A stretch of 64,000 bases of DNA from Endomychus coccineus (Eukaryota; Arthropoda; Insecta; Coleoptera; Endomychidae), in assembly GCA_958510875.1 (NCBI GenBank), contig OY294069.1:176000868-176064867 (forward strand), read 5' to 3'. A program made the translations under genes and the position numbers. The notes under the pieces are model-generated. The model ran no database searches, was not told where the DNA came from, and was given only the letters and a program-made list of their open reading frames with translations. The number at the start of each line of letters is the position of its first letter. Positions within the stretch are counted from its first letter, which is position 1. Of the stretch, positions 11,590 to 23,139 are shown in pieces.

Positions 11590-12095
11590 GTTGGTTGATT
11601 AGATAGGCATACGAATTTTTCTGGAAGGTTTGAAGGTTATAGGCATAAGGAAATACGATACAAGGCAAATAGTTCCACAACTTTGCTGTTCGATAGAAGA
11701 ATGAAGTCCTGTAGGAAGAAGCTCGGCAGGTCTCGAGCTTAACAATGAAGGGGTGATTAGATTGAGCTCGTCTAGGCCGCCTATCTGGAATCTCTCGTGG
11801 TGGAATAATAGACTAGATTTATAATGAACACCGACCATGAAAATATCTAAAGAAAAGGGAGAGATTGCCCTCCTTTCTACGATGTTCTGGCTTCATTGAA
11901 TGGTATAGGGCCTCTAGATGAGTAAGCGGTGTAAAGTGTACCATCATCTGTAAAGCTATGGGTGGGACAGGTGGTCTTTCCAATGGATCGTTGACATGGA
12001 ACGCAAACAATGTTGGTGCCAAGATAGATCCCTGTAGAACACCGGCCGTTAACCACCATACACAAGCTACAGAGTAGAGGCGGCAAGGCATATGA
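11590..12095 (-). pseudogene. LINE family A RT fragment (palm and C-terminal tail)
   Basis: Read on the minus strand, this carries VLQGSILAPTLFAFHVND, then a FTDDGTLYTAYSSRGPI segment (catalytic box FADD mutated to FTDD). After an internal deletion comes the C-terminal tail: LSLFFRYFHGRCS, then PFIVKLETCRA, SYRTSFFYRTA and VFPYAYNLQTF after frameshifts. The upstream copy at 51.2-52.7 kb shows the same order of blocks. The two RT frames overlap at 11819-12091 and 11877-12086, and the tail lies in 11599-11838. Several frameshifts, the altered catalytic box and the deletion make it non-functional. Confidence 0.8.
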
Positions 12096-13185
12096 TTATG
12101 AATAAAAAGTAGATATTAGTGAAGGGATTTGAATTTTGGAGGTACTACTGATACTAGTACGATGATCAGAGCAGGTCTGTCATGGCAAAGTCCTCATAAA
12201 TATCCATTTCACGGCAACTTCAAAGGTGCTACATGGTTGAGTATGTTATTGTATCCAAAACAAACTTACAAATAATCTACTGCCCCAGAAATAATTTCGC
12301 CGTTTAAAAACTAATTTACATCAACTGAAGCGTAGAATTTCTTAAACTAATTGTATTGAGCCTTGAACGTCTTTCTCTCACTAATTTCAATTTAAAATTT
12401 GTTGCAACAACGAACGAAACACAAATAATTGAAACTGTAATACATTAATCTGTAAAGTATATGAATATGTATTAGGAAACCACTACACAGTAATGTTTCT
12501 ATAGTTGAAGACGTCATATCTCGAGGACCAGGCAAAACAGTCAGAGAAACAAAAATTTCTTTGCGCCTAGTAGGTAAAATATTAAACAGATGTGTTTTAA
12601 ATTCTATGACTATAACACAGAATAGATTTTTGCTGCACCTATTTTACTGATTTAATTTATCAGCTTTCAACATATAAACATTTTGAACATAATATAAGTA
12701 CGTAGAAATTTGGAAGTATTTAATTAATTAAATTCGTATAAATTTGACTAAATGATTGTGCTATGTTCTATGATTTACAAACTTACCATAACGTTTTACG
12801 TGAACCATCTCCAGGATAGATCTTTCAAAATAATTGATTTCTTCAGCTGAAATATTAACGTTTTTATAATCGATGGTTATAATGAAAACAATGTTCAGCA
12901 TCAAGGGTAGTGGAATTTAAAAGTTTTCTTTTTCAGTACTATTATACGTATGGCCATGCTTTCTTTTTATTATGGGTTGAAACCCCTGTATATATCCCAT
13001 CTCAATCTAAGCAATTTAATTTAAAATCGTGTGGGTTTCTTTATCTTTCGGCATTAAAGGTTTTAGATTCGAAAAATATTTACCAACACAGTTTAAGCGC
13101 AATATTTATGTCATAGGCTTTTAAATATTTCTCAACTTGTTCTGAGGTATCCGGAATCTATGGTAATGTTATAAAATTATCTTTA
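12096..13185. other. AT-rich non-coding stretch, nothing recognised
   Basis: No supported gene or repeat. Confidence 0.4.
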
Positions 13186-13189
13186 TTAC

Positions 13190-13560
13190 AGTTCATATTA
13201 TTGATGTATGACATACCTTTCCAGATTTTGTTTATTCTTTCTTTAACGATGGGGTTGAAAATGTATTTGAGTAGACATTCATTTCCAGTGTATTTCGAAC
13301 TTTTTCAAATTTTTGGGACGGTTTTCTGGATGTGACAATTTTACAACGGGATCTGTAAGATTATTATCAGCACTTTTTTATAGCTTGTTGGTGAAACTGA
13401 ATTATAGTGAAGATATCGATTTTCGTCTGAATCATGGCTAATGTTCAATCTAGGATATTTATGGTTTTGTTTACATCTATTTCACAAGTAAATTGAAGTT
13501 TACAATAGAAATTGTTAAATGTATTCATTACATATTGTATTTTATCCTTGGGGACATACA
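13190..13560 (-). pseudogene. Penelope-like element RT fragment (C-terminal RT part)
   Basis: The minus strand translates to segments parallel to those at 29815-30130 in the best Penelope-like copy: CVPKDKIQYVMNTFNNF, an ILD-type segment, FHQQAIKK after a frame change, and VVKLSHPENRPKNLKKV followed by RNTLEMN. It covers the part of the RT just after the catalytic YVDD box. The fragment is frameshifted and lacks the nuclease domain. At its 5' side (plus coordinates about 13565 onward) it is joined to the 3' half of a hammerhead-like sequence. Confidence 0.75.
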
Positions 13561-13572
13561 TTGAGCCGAAAC

Positions 13573-13600
13573 GTACGTAAAGACGAAATTTGATAACACA
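13573..13600 (+). other. 3' half of a hammerhead-like core (CCGAAACGTACGTAAAGACG)
   Basis: The 20-base core here is identical to the 3' half of the full hammerhead-like sequence at 57441-57482, including the short ACG-TA-CGT helix III and the A-AAGAC cleavage/helix I segment. The CTGATGA half is absent; Penelope-like sequence takes its place. Confidence 0.7.
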
Positions 13601-13604
13601 TGTG

Positions 13605-15345
13605 TTCACGTGACTTATTTCCCATTAATTCACATATTCACATACACTTATGTGTTCAGTTAATAATGGTTTCTCTAGTCTACATCCATCTAGAGGGACC
13701 TTATCATTATCATTTGGCAAAAGCCAACAAGAAATAAATGAATACTAGTTTTTTTCGCCATGGTTAAATTGTTCTGTTAAAGTTATTGCGTACAACAATT
13801 GACTTACAAATGACCTACTAACCTACTAACCGCTTGGACATAATATATAATGCTTTATGTGTTCACTTGATGTTACTGCACCCAAAAATAAACTAACAAG
13901 TAACCTACAAATCTAGAATTGCCGCTATAATATCTCATGTTCTCTTATTATCATTGTATCACGTCGGATTTTCCAAATTATGGTCAAATTCATTGTTTCT
14001 ATCTATATTTTTCTATCTATATGAGTATATGCGATTTGCAAAATGTGATTTGTTACAGAAGACGAAACCAAGATTCTATTATCCTTTGTGCAAAAGGATG
14101 TCGATACATATTCGGGAACACCATTTCAGCGGTGACGAAGAGGTGAAGGTTATTGTTGGGACTATTTTTTCAGGGATAGAAATAGAAGAGTTGTCGATTC
14201 TTTCATGATCAGTCCAGCAACTTTGCCGCTGCCCTAATATATGCGAATGACGAAATTTTATTTATCATCGGCTGTGCCACTCCCAAAGTGTCTGAGATTG
14301 AGTCACTACTACCTCAGCAAGCGTTATCTTGTACCAAGAAGAAATCTTGAGCCGAGCCTGCTTATGCGGTCAGGATGTTAGAACGAACGCCACTGGCGCA
14401 TAACAACAAAATTAGCCAAACCCTTGGTGTGATTATTTCCGACTATAATAGACATAATAAATTCATAATTGCCCCATCGCGTGAGCCAGCATAATAATAG
14501 GTAGTCAACGAAATGGCGTCTTCAAAATGGCGACCACTTACAAAAATCCCTCATTACGTGCAATCGGAAATTGGAAACACTGTTCGTTACATATTTGAAC
14601 ATGTTCGAACAATATTCAAACAAATAGACTGGCTATTTCCGAATTATCCAATAAAACTTCGTGTTGGATACGTGTTATTAAGGTACGCGCGATGTAAGCT
14701 AACGATCCTATGGAATCTATTTGATTAAATTGCTACATGACATGATATAATTATGGTCATCATTATTATGGAATTTTTGATGTAAGTGCTGCTGATCAAG
14801 ATAAATGAGAGTACATGTTCGGTGTCGTTACCAATAAATGCAAGCAAAATGAACTACCTACCTGTTTTTCAATAGAGATAATAAATTACAAGACGTAATC
14901 CTGCAGACTTTACGAGAAGAATTACGTGGATCACAATTATACAAAGGTTCGGGGAGAATTCTTTTCTTGAAGGAGTATAAACAAGTTTTGATAGAAAATA
15001 TTTTAAAACTCGTATTTCTAGACGACATTTTGATATTACAAAATGGTACTATTGGCCTCATGTGACAGGACTTTGATAAGCGTGACGTTAAGAGCATCAA
15101 AGTTATGTCTCAATAAAAGCATTTCCATTATATGTATATGTTGTTGCACCAAGCAATCAGAACAGTTATGGTGATATGAACCAACTGAACATTCATAAAT
15201 CGATTCGAGAGCAATTGCTTCCAAATTTGGGCAGACTGTTTTTTATCATAACGAATAACGCTTTATACCATAGCAACGTAGTGGATGAATCTTCATATCA
15301 CTGTGTCTTAAATGCGAAAGAAATGAAGTGGGGATCTCCTTCTAT
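13605..15345. other. Non-coding stretch, nothing recognised
   Basis: Small open frames at 13937-14208 and 14513-14728 have no recognisable motif. A TTTGGCAAAAGCCAACA segment near 13711 resembles one near 45679 (TTTGGCAAAATGCAACA), each followed by GA-ATAAATGA; it is possibly a shared retroelement 3' end. Confidence 0.35.
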
Positions 15346-15349
15346 ACAA

Positions 15350-15592
15350 TGGCTCAATGGCTATTAACGTTGGTGATCCACAGGGATATGTGTTGGCACC
15401 TACTCTGATTCTGCTCCATATGTACTATATATTGGAGTCCAACCAAAACTCAAGCTTGCATCTTCTCCAGGGAGACGGATCTTACAATCCTTAATATGAT
15501 GATGTCCGATACAAATATTCCTATATGGAGACCTTCAAATCCATGCTGGATATCAGAACCAATATAGCATGAGCCGACTATGTGAGGCCCAT
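15350..15592 (+). pseudogene. LINE family A RT fragment with internal deletion
   Basis: Translates to AINVGDPQGYVLAPTLILLHM (the GVPQGSVLAPT box with substitutions), then jumps to a segment matching the KTQ-VFSRKADPIIPNMM block seen at 22.9 kb and 52.3 kb (here AAAACTCAAGCTTGC... ATCTTACAATCCTTAATATG). The FADD box between them has been deleted. The fragment stops at about 15600, where an inverted-repeat element begins. Confidence 0.7.
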
Positions 15593-15599
15593 TGCGAAA

Positions 15600-16040
15600 A
15601 CCATTTCACAATTTGAAATTTTAATAATATTCATCAACCGATTAATTAATATCTATGTGGGTTTACTCCTACAAACATTAAAAGTAAATGCCCAAACAAA
15701 AACATTTCTTTATCTCATTTTAAAAAGGATCTTATATTAAAAAGAAACGCCCGCAGGCCTGCTCATATAAAACACATTTTTTGTGTACATGACAATTTTT
15801 ATGTTAGAAAGTTCTAAAAATATATTTTTCTATATTTCAAATAAAAAGGGGCAGGTAATCTGAATGAACGGCTCAATGAACCAGTGCCGACTACGTTCCT
15901 AAATATATTATGAACCTTATTTGTAAAAAGGTAAAGAGACTATTTTGTTTGGGCATTACTTTCAATTTTTGTAGGAGTGAACCCATAGAGATTAATTAAT
16001 CGGTTGATGAATATTATTAAAATTTTAAATTATGAATAAT
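15600..16040. mobile_element. Small inverted-repeat element (MITE-like), about 440 bp
   Basis: Left arm 15600-15705 and right arm 15949-16040 are inverted copies of each other. Both contain AAATTTTAATAATATTCATC, CCGATTAATTAAT, a CTCCTACAAA block and GCCCAAACAAAA. The internal 245 bases are AT-rich and non-coding. This is the form of a non-autonomous DNA transposon with terminal inverted repeats of about 100 bp. I could not fix a target duplication because the outer ends fade into AT-rich sequence. Confidence 0.8.
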
Positions 16041-18285
16041 TAAATTATAAATATATTAAATTATAAATTACAGAATTTATTTTAAACACTGTTATAATAA
16101 AATAATGTGATTGTCAGCACTTATTTTTTGTATGCCATATCATATTCCAATATTGTAGCTTTAAATAAACAGTTATAAACTTGTATAAATTAAAATACAG
16201 ATGCTTGTATTTTTTTAATTTTCCTTCATTTTGCAAATAATCCTTATATTATTTTCAAACGTTTTTGATGTCAAATTCGTAATCACCGTAAAAATTATTC
16301 TAAAAAATGGAGGTGGAAAAAGGGTTAATGTAGCGTTTAGAGGTGAATGAGAGGCCGTCGGAGTTCAGCTTCTGAGTCACGAATAACTACGTGGGCCATA
16401 GAACATAATGCAAAAATTTTTTTTTCGATACTCGCCCTGTTTTTCCCTTAGAATGTCTGCCAAATTTCCCCGCTTACTGACTGGATTATACGATTATAAT
16501 CAATATGAAAAGTTTGTAAAACTGTAGAGTTGTATTAACATCAACATTTCGAGATTATTTGGAGAAAGCCATGAGTCACTTCGTTCCAAGCAGTTATTAT
16601 AACGTATGACAACAATTACTAGATAATTTGCATAGGCAGAAACGACAACTTAATTATTGTTTAGCGCCGAAATTAATAACATAGTTTGGTTGACTGAAAT
16701 GAAGTCAAGAAGGGCCATTTCCTTTTGTCAGGCATATGTTTAATAACAGCGTAACAGTACGGTCATACACGCAATACATATATTGTTTTGAAAAGCGTGT
16801 CATCAATTTTAGGAAGTAGTACATTATTTTTTTCACTCAATATGCCAATATTCTAGCAAGTTCATTTTCGTTTCAATAACATTCAACGTTCCTGTAGGTG
16901 CCATAATATTTCGTAGCGAAGAATAAATTGAAATTACACTGGGGAGGAACAATAAAATGTGTTGATTTATAATAATAATACTTATTTATGGGCCAATTTA
17001 CATTGTACAATTATTGATGAATATATTCATTTAATAAGCAATGAATTTATTAAAATATTCAATGAAAACGTATTCACGCCTTAACAGATTTAAAGCGATT
17101 TTACTTCTATATGAAAATACAATGGGAAAGGGTGGACGAAGCTCTCGATGTCCATCGCTAACATATCAGCTACGTCAAAACTCTCTATTGTACAAGGCTT
17201 GGACGCTCGATGGTAACGTCACATGGCAGAAGCTATGAAGCAGCTGCTCACCCGTACGTTAAAACAAAAGTTTTATTTTTTCTTTAGAACATGTATAGGA
17301 CTTATTGTTCAAACGGGGTTACCAGATATGAGCTGAGGCCTTAGTTGCACCCCATTTGGTTTTAATAATGTAAAAAACCTTCTTCCAAAGTCAGACAAAT
17401 ATTGTGATTACTAAATATTCCTGGGAACATGATCTCAAAAGTTCTGATACCTCAGATATAACTTTGGAAAGATACATTGATTCCCTTATTCCTAACGACT
17501 TTTATGAATATTTTGCCAAGATGCTAGTTTTTTTTCATGGTTACATTTTTCGAAGAGACAAAGCAAAGGTACTAGAAGAATCAGTTTCAGTTCAAGCCTC
17601 AAGCCTGCACAGAAGATGCTACATGTAACGGTTGGCGATACGTCGGCATCAAATCGAACTATTGCCACACGGAATATATCCAGAAAGCAAAAATTTTCAA
17701 GATTCATTTTTCACTCTGTTTTGTATCAGTTATATTATGGAAACACTAACGTGATTATAGTGTCGATAACTCGCGTTAGTAAAAGGTAAAAAGTGTTTTA
17801 TTATATCGAAAATTGTTGTGAAAAATGTGACGTTTCGAAACTTCAAAACAGTTGTTAAAAATGTCCCTTTATCTGTGAAAATTAGAAAAATGAATACTCC
17901 CTAAACAATTTCACAGCATTAAGTTAACTTGCTCTGTCGTTGCTATAGGAAAGATCATTGACAGTTGTATAAGAATGTTTATTTTTTATCTCCATTGTAA
18001 TTTGGGGAAACTGGATTAACACTGCGGTATCTAGCCCATATTCCTACCTGTGTCACAAGGAATTCATCACACCTTAGCTTAGAAGGAATATGACCCATCT
18101 ATTTTCCATTGCCTTTTTACAATGTAAATTATGATTACATCATGCACGAAAGTAACGTAAATTGAGTTCCATTTCCGTATTCCTACGTAAATTCAGTTCC
18201 AGTTCAATGTAATTCTCAGAATATTCTTAGAAATGAAAGTGTTAAGATTAACGCGATTACAATATTTGCATTCTATATCAACAAA
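16041..18285. other. AT-rich non-coding stretch, nothing recognised
   Basis: Open frames at 17041-17238 and 17404-17628 carry no motif I recognise. No RNA gene seen. Confidence 0.4.
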
Positions 18286-18370
18286 GTTAGGTTAGTAGGT
18301 TAGGTTAGTTTAGGTTAGGTCAGGCTAGATTAGGTTAGGTTAGGTTATGTTAGGTTAGGTTAGGTTAGAT
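18286..18370 (+). repeat. Degenerate TTAGG-type array
   Basis: About 17 copies of TTAGG with scattered changes (TTAGT, TCAGG, CTAGA, TTATG). TTAGG is the common insect telomere repeat; this array is short, degenerate and internal. A second short array lies at 18664-18687 and a third at 19983-20012. Confidence 0.9.
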
Positions 18371-18371
18371 T

Positions 18372-18663
18372 CTCCTCTTAGGAGTCATGACAACTTGTGG
18401 TTGGTGGAGAGACTAAGTACCTGCCATGATGACATACGCTTACCGGTAGGCATTTCATGCCGGGACGCCAAGGAGGTGAGCAGGGAAACCAAGAAGTGAC
18501 TAGTGCCTAGAGTAAGAGTCGTAAAAAACGCTTCGGGGTTGGCATTCCGAGGATGTCAGCTACGGGCGAAAGCTTGCCAACCGCTAGCTAATACCGGAAG
18601 GCTGGGCCTCAGTGAGTCCTGCATTACCAGGAGTGATAGATGATTGAAAACTCCTGATGTGCA
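18372..18663 (+). mobile_element. About 290-bp unit between TTAGG arrays, retroelement-like
   Basis: A relatively GC-rich segment that begins right after one TTAGG array and ends at another. Near its 3' end (about 18622-18652) it has GTGAGTCCTGCATTACC followed by AGTGATAGAT. The element near 42.8 kb has nearly the same sequence just before its poly-A tail. It could be 5' or 3' untranslated sequence of the neighbouring R1-type LINE, or a short non-autonomous retroelement using the same tail. Confidence 0.5.
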
Positions 18664-18687
18664 TAGGTTAGGTTAAGTTAGGTTAGG
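18664..18687 (+). repeat. Short TTAGG-type array at the 5' edge of an R1-type LINE
   Basis: Five near-copies of TTAGG directly abutting the truncated 5' end of the LINE. Confidence 0.8.
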
Positions 18688-19982
18688 CTGGCTCGATTCC
18701 ATGGAAAAGTATTATAAATGTATTGGAGGTTAAGGGTATCTCTATGCCCCTAATCGATATGGCAAAAAACTAGTTCTCAACAGAAAGGTCAAATACCAAT
18801 GTGGAGAGTTAGAGAACCCTGTGGATGTGCCTCAGGGGTCTATCATAGATCCTATACTATGGAACATAGCTTATGACGGAGTATTCAGGATTAAATTGCC
18901 GGAAAGGCTAACGATAGTCTGATACGCAGACGACATTGCGATTCTAAGTCCTAGAGAAACCTCCAACACTGCTGTAATGCGATGGTAGATATAGTAAAGA
19001 CCGGATGAAGAATCAGAGTCTGGAGATCTCACCAGAAAAAAAGCACAGACATAATGCTCTCGGGCAAAATTAAAGTTATAGGACTAAACTTAACCATAGA
19101 TGGGAACACGATAAATATTAAAGATGGTGTGAAATATCTCGGAGTCTTACTAGACAAATCACTAACCATTTTCTAACCATATCGGATGAGCAGTGTTGAA
19201 AGGTGACAAAATAGATGCGGCACTGTCCACGATACATCCGAGAGTGAATGGAGTAGGAGAAAATAAGATAAGAACGCTGGGGTCTGTATTCAACGCCACA
19301 GTCCTATATGGAGCAGATGTATGGGCTGATGCACTTAAGATCATAAAGAAATAGTGGGAAGCTCATAAGAACAATTATTATCAGAATTTGAAGCGCTAAC
19401 CGCACTGTCTCCTAGGATCTCTTAGCCGCTATCGGTAGGATCATCCCCATAGACTTACTTGCTGAGAAACGTAAAGCCACCTACACAGAACACATAAGAT
19501 CTTAGGGCTAATAGTACGAAGGGTCTATGGACCATGAGATTGATACACGACCTATATACATGGATCTGTAGGTTCGATGGAGAAATAACCTACCTCTTAG
19601 CACAGACATTGAGCGGACGTGGCGTATTCAAGGAATACCTGTATAGGATAGGAAAAGCGAAGGACCCTTTATGCAAATACTGCCCTGAAATAGACTCTGC
19701 AGAATACACAATCTTCAAATGCAGTCATTGGAACACAATTAGAGAACGCTGTCAAACAGAAACAAGAAGAATCCTAACAGTTGATGAGAACATTATACCG
19801 ACAATGACAGCAAACTGACCCCAATGGAACTCCATCAGTACCATGATTACCGAAATCATATCCAGAAAGGAGGAACTATGATACGAGCCTAATAGTAGTC
19901 TAACATAATTCGCAGTGATGAAGTGATGCCTACCTGTCGTGATTGACACAAGCGAAAGAATTCCACCTCTTCCGAAAAAAAA
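18688..19982 (+). mobile_element. R1-clade LINE, 5'-truncated, flanked by TTAGG-type repeats
   Basis: A 1.3-kb non-LTR retrotransposon remnant. Translated pieces in order: NPVDVPQGSIIDPILWNIAY, then DGVFRIKLPERLTIV, the catalytic YADDIAILSP (after a TGA stop), VKYLGVLLDKSL, GADVWADALK, IIPIDLLAEKRKATY, and the C-terminal zinc knuckle in the frame 19534-19818. The VPQGS-WNIAYDGV block, the YGA-VWADAL block and the CCHC after LYRIG are typical of the R1 clade, which contains the telomere-repeat-specific TRAS and SART groups. It ends in eight adenines (19975-19982) and then TTAGG-type sequence at once. Several stops and frameshifts show it is dead. Confidence 0.85.
19534..19818 (+). pseudogene. 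R1-clade LINE C-terminal zinc-knuckle fragment
   Basis: Open frame of 94 codons covering the C-terminus of the LINE protein. LAQTLSGRGVFKEYLYRIGK leads into a CCHC knuckle: C-KYC-PE... H ... C in PLCKYCPEIDSAEYTIFKC. In R1-clade enzymes this knuckle follows the RT and binds nucleic acid during target-primed reverse transcription. The start methionine is internal and has no biological meaning. Confidence 0.8.
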
Positions 19983-20012
19983 GGTTAAGTTAGGTTAGAT
20001 GTGGTTAGGTTA
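19983..20012 (+). repeat. TTAGG-type array directly after the LINE poly-A
   Basis: GGTTAAGTTAGGTTAG and following GTGGTTAGGTTA are degenerate TTAGG repeats starting at the base after the A-run. Confidence 0.8.
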
Positions 20013-21280
20013 CAAACAAAGGGGGTACAATAAACAATCGTTATTGGTTATTGGTTTTAAGATTAGCGTGATTACAATATTATGTATTATAATTACGTAC
20101 AGGATGGTTGATGGCCTAGGCGGAAGGTACTACATGGTAATTACGTAGACTTTAAAAAGACCCGGGCAATTAATAGATGCTGAACTCAACTTATGCCGAA
20201 AGTGAAATACAAGGAATGGAGAGTTTTAATTTGAAAAATCGCTAGCAATTGGAATAATTCCTTTAAATAACAGAGTCAATTCAATCCTTGAGTGATTATC
20301 TTCACTTTCCAATGTAAAATACATTTTAGCTAATAAAAATGTCATGTTAACATTATATTTAATTAAATTAAATACCCTTCACATAAAATTCATAAATACA
20401 CAAATGAACCTTTTTATCACATCCCGAACTGTAATGTGCTGATCGCACTCGTATAAGCAACTTTTTTCGCGTAGCAGAGAAAAAATACGGTGTTTGAAAG
20501 TAAGGATACGTTCAAGTTTGCATGTAAAAAGGCCATTTACATCAAATACCTAAACGTGGCACATAACTTGCAAGAATTTTAATATCGCGTTCAGAATATT
20601 CTGGGAAGTGAATTACTTAGTTCCTTACCGACCTAGCGTCGGTCTCCGCCATCTTGCCTCTGGGGGAAGCTCAATTTAAAAGTTCCATAGCGAAAAGCTC
20701 GAGCTTGGATTTAGAGTTTAGACTTTAGAGTGACTTCGTATTATATGTAATATGTATCGATCTTTCGCCTTCACATCGTTTAGGCTTTTTAGCCTACATC
20801 GCTTTATGGCCTATGCTTTCAATTTTAACATCGGACGTGGCTTCATGGAAATATGTTCATAAGTGGTGGAACAGACAGATAACTCGGAAAAAGTTATCAC
20901 GACGTTTTATTCAGAGTGTTTGATAATTGAGTTATGAGATCCTAAACCGATTAAAAGCAAACTTAGGAGGCCATGGAAACAAATGGCAATAATTTATAAT
21001 GGAGTTGAATCATATGAAGAACTAAATTTACAGAAATACGGGACACCTTTTAATTATCAAGCAATATTGTGAGAAATCTCTTAAAAACCAGAATAAAAAC
21101 GTCGCCTTTGGAACAACAAATAACCTATACTCGTATATTGATAATTCAAAAGATAAAAAAGATCTGAAGCTTACAGGCTGAGGTGTGATGACTGTAATGC
21201 CTTGTATAGGGTGAGCAATTTTCGAAGTTTGTATGGGGTAACTTGGAGATACAAAAAAATGGAAGTGACATTCTCAATCT
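20013..21280. other. Non-coding stretch, nothing recognised
   Basis: No supported gene. A GCCATCTTGCC segment at about 20649 resembles a YY1/Pleiohomeotic core but is isolated. Confidence 0.35.
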
Positions 21281-22135
21281 CCTCCAGTAGATTACCTACT
21301 TAATAAATTATACTGAGTAAAAACATATGAATCTTACCTATTAAAACTAATAAAAACTTGAATTAAAATTTTATATTATTAAAATTGCAGTCTGCTTTAA
21401 AAATTGAACAAAATTAGATTTGTTCATATGAATAATACTATAGATATTTTGTGATGAAATTATTTTAAATTAAGAAATCTTGAATAAAAATTGGAATCAA
21501 CTAATTGAACTATTTAAATGATATTTCATTCAATTATACTTAGTGAAGTATCTTAATTATTAAAACTAGTAATAACTTGAATTAAAAAAAATTATTATTG
21601 AAATCGCAGCATCTGCTTTAAAAATACAACAAAATTAGATTTGTTCATATAAATAGTATTGCCTCAATTCGAGCCGTTACACAAATAATACTATAGATAT
21701 TTATTGATAAAATTAATTAAAATTTAAAAACATTGAAATAAACTAATTATGAGAACTAATTAAATAATATTACTTATTAAATTATACTTAACTTAGCGAA
21801 AAACATATGAATCTTGACTATTGAATCTAATAAGAACCTGAATTGAAAAAAAATGTTATTAAAATCGCAGTATCTGATGCTTTAAAAATTGAAAAAAATT
21901 AGATTTGTTCATATAAATAGTAATTAACAAAATTTGTGCCGTTACACAAATAATACTATTGATCTTTTGTGATGAAATTGATTTAAATTTAAAAAAATTT
22001 AATAAAAATTGAACTAAACTTATTAATTGAACTATTCAAATGATATTACCTAATAAATTATACTTAGTAACAAACAAATTTTTATTATTGAAATCGCAGT
22101 GTTCTGAATTTAAAAATTGAAATTTAATGTCAATA
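21281..22135. repeat. AT-rich tandem repeat, 3-4 diverged units of about 220-265 bp
   Basis: The landmark AAATTAGATTTGTTCATA starts at 21411, 21632 and 21896, and each is preceded by a TCGCAG or TTGCAG block and TTTAAAAAT. A fourth partial unit ends near 22135. Landmarks such as GCCGTTACACAAATAATACT and ACTTAGT also recur. Units differ by indels, so the array is old. Confidence 0.8.
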
Positions 22136-22439
22136 TCGTGGTTGTTTGTAAAGTTAGGAGCTGTTTTTCTGTAAAATCCAGATGCAATTTCGAGTTATGG
22201 CCCAGAGTTTTTCAAATGGGAATCATAGAGCTACGGCTTAGTTACGACGAATTTTTTTTCCCTTTCCAACCATGTCTCATATGTCTTTAATAGCGAAAAC
22301 AGTATTTTACTATATCACTTTTTTCGTTTTTTTATATTTATGTCAAGTGTGCTGGTGTCATTTATGACAGGGCTCATCCATTCTTCAGTAAATTGCATAT
22401 TATCGATTTTGTTTCAGTGGTAATAACAATTAACTCAGG

Positions 22440-22690
22440 GTTACCGATCACCAGGTGCATTATAGAATATTTTAAACATCATATTCGGGGGTTCAGCATC
22501 CTCGAAAACCTCCGAGTGACACATTTGGAACCGTTTACAATAAAATTTCTGTAAATTTCCTGAGACCGACGTGGTACCCAGAGTTACTGACCTCCAGGTG
22601 CATTATGGGCATTTTTAAACATCATATTCGTGTTCAGCACCCTAGAAAACCCCTGAGTAACCAATTCCAGCTATTTTCAGTCCTTATTTT
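22440..22690. repeat. Two-unit tandem repeat (143-bp spacing), dispersed family
   Basis: Two copies start at about 22440 and 22583. Each has GTTAC-GA-C-CCAGGTGCATTAT, TTTTAAACATCATATTCG, TTCAGCA-CCT-GAAAACC. Related pieces with GGGGTCACTGATCACGA occur near 24592 and 24730, and CGTGATCAGTGACCTC occurs near 45238 in the opposite orientation. Confidence 0.7.
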
Positions 22691-22894
22691 CAAAGTTATA
22701 TAACTAGATAAATCATTTCCAGAAAATGGCATGAAAATATCAATTTTTCACGTGTTAAAATTTAGAAAAAAATTTCCAAGAAAATCCATTACCCCACATT
22801 TCTTGGACTCGACTTCCCGATTCGAATGAGCCCAATTACATCAAAATCCGTTTATTCGTTCAAAAATTCCAGCTTTGGCCTAATTTTGTGATTT

Positions 22895-23070
22895 ATTCCC
22901 TCGACTACCAACCCTGTAAGGGATCTGATAATGTAATAGAGTTTAATGCACCCAAAACTCAAGTTTGCGTCTTTTCTAGGAAGGCGGATCCCACAATCCC
23001 TAATATGATGATTAGGAACAACTATTCCCATAAAGTCTCCCATATCCATGCTCGGGATCACCACCAACAA
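22895..23070 (+). pseudogene. LINE family A RT thumb fragment
   Basis: GSDNVIEFNAPKTQVCVFSR followed by KADPTIPNMM parallels the block DLIILNLVECNVTKAQAAVF-SRNADPIIPNMM on the minus strand at about 52.3 kb. This is the segment after the catalytic FADD box in family A. After NMM the homology continues as NNYSHKVSHIHARDHHQQ and then fades. The fragment is isolated, with no upstream RT boxes near it. Confidence 0.7.
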
Positions 23071-23139
23071 CCAGCAACAGTCTGTCGAAATATTCGACGC
23101 TATTCACTCTATTTCACGCGTCTTTGATGAGCTAACTAT

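Noticed and set aside
18286..18370. True chromosome end
   Set aside because: The TTAGG tract is only about 85 bp, degenerate, and followed by tens of kb of other sequence; at most an interstitial tract.
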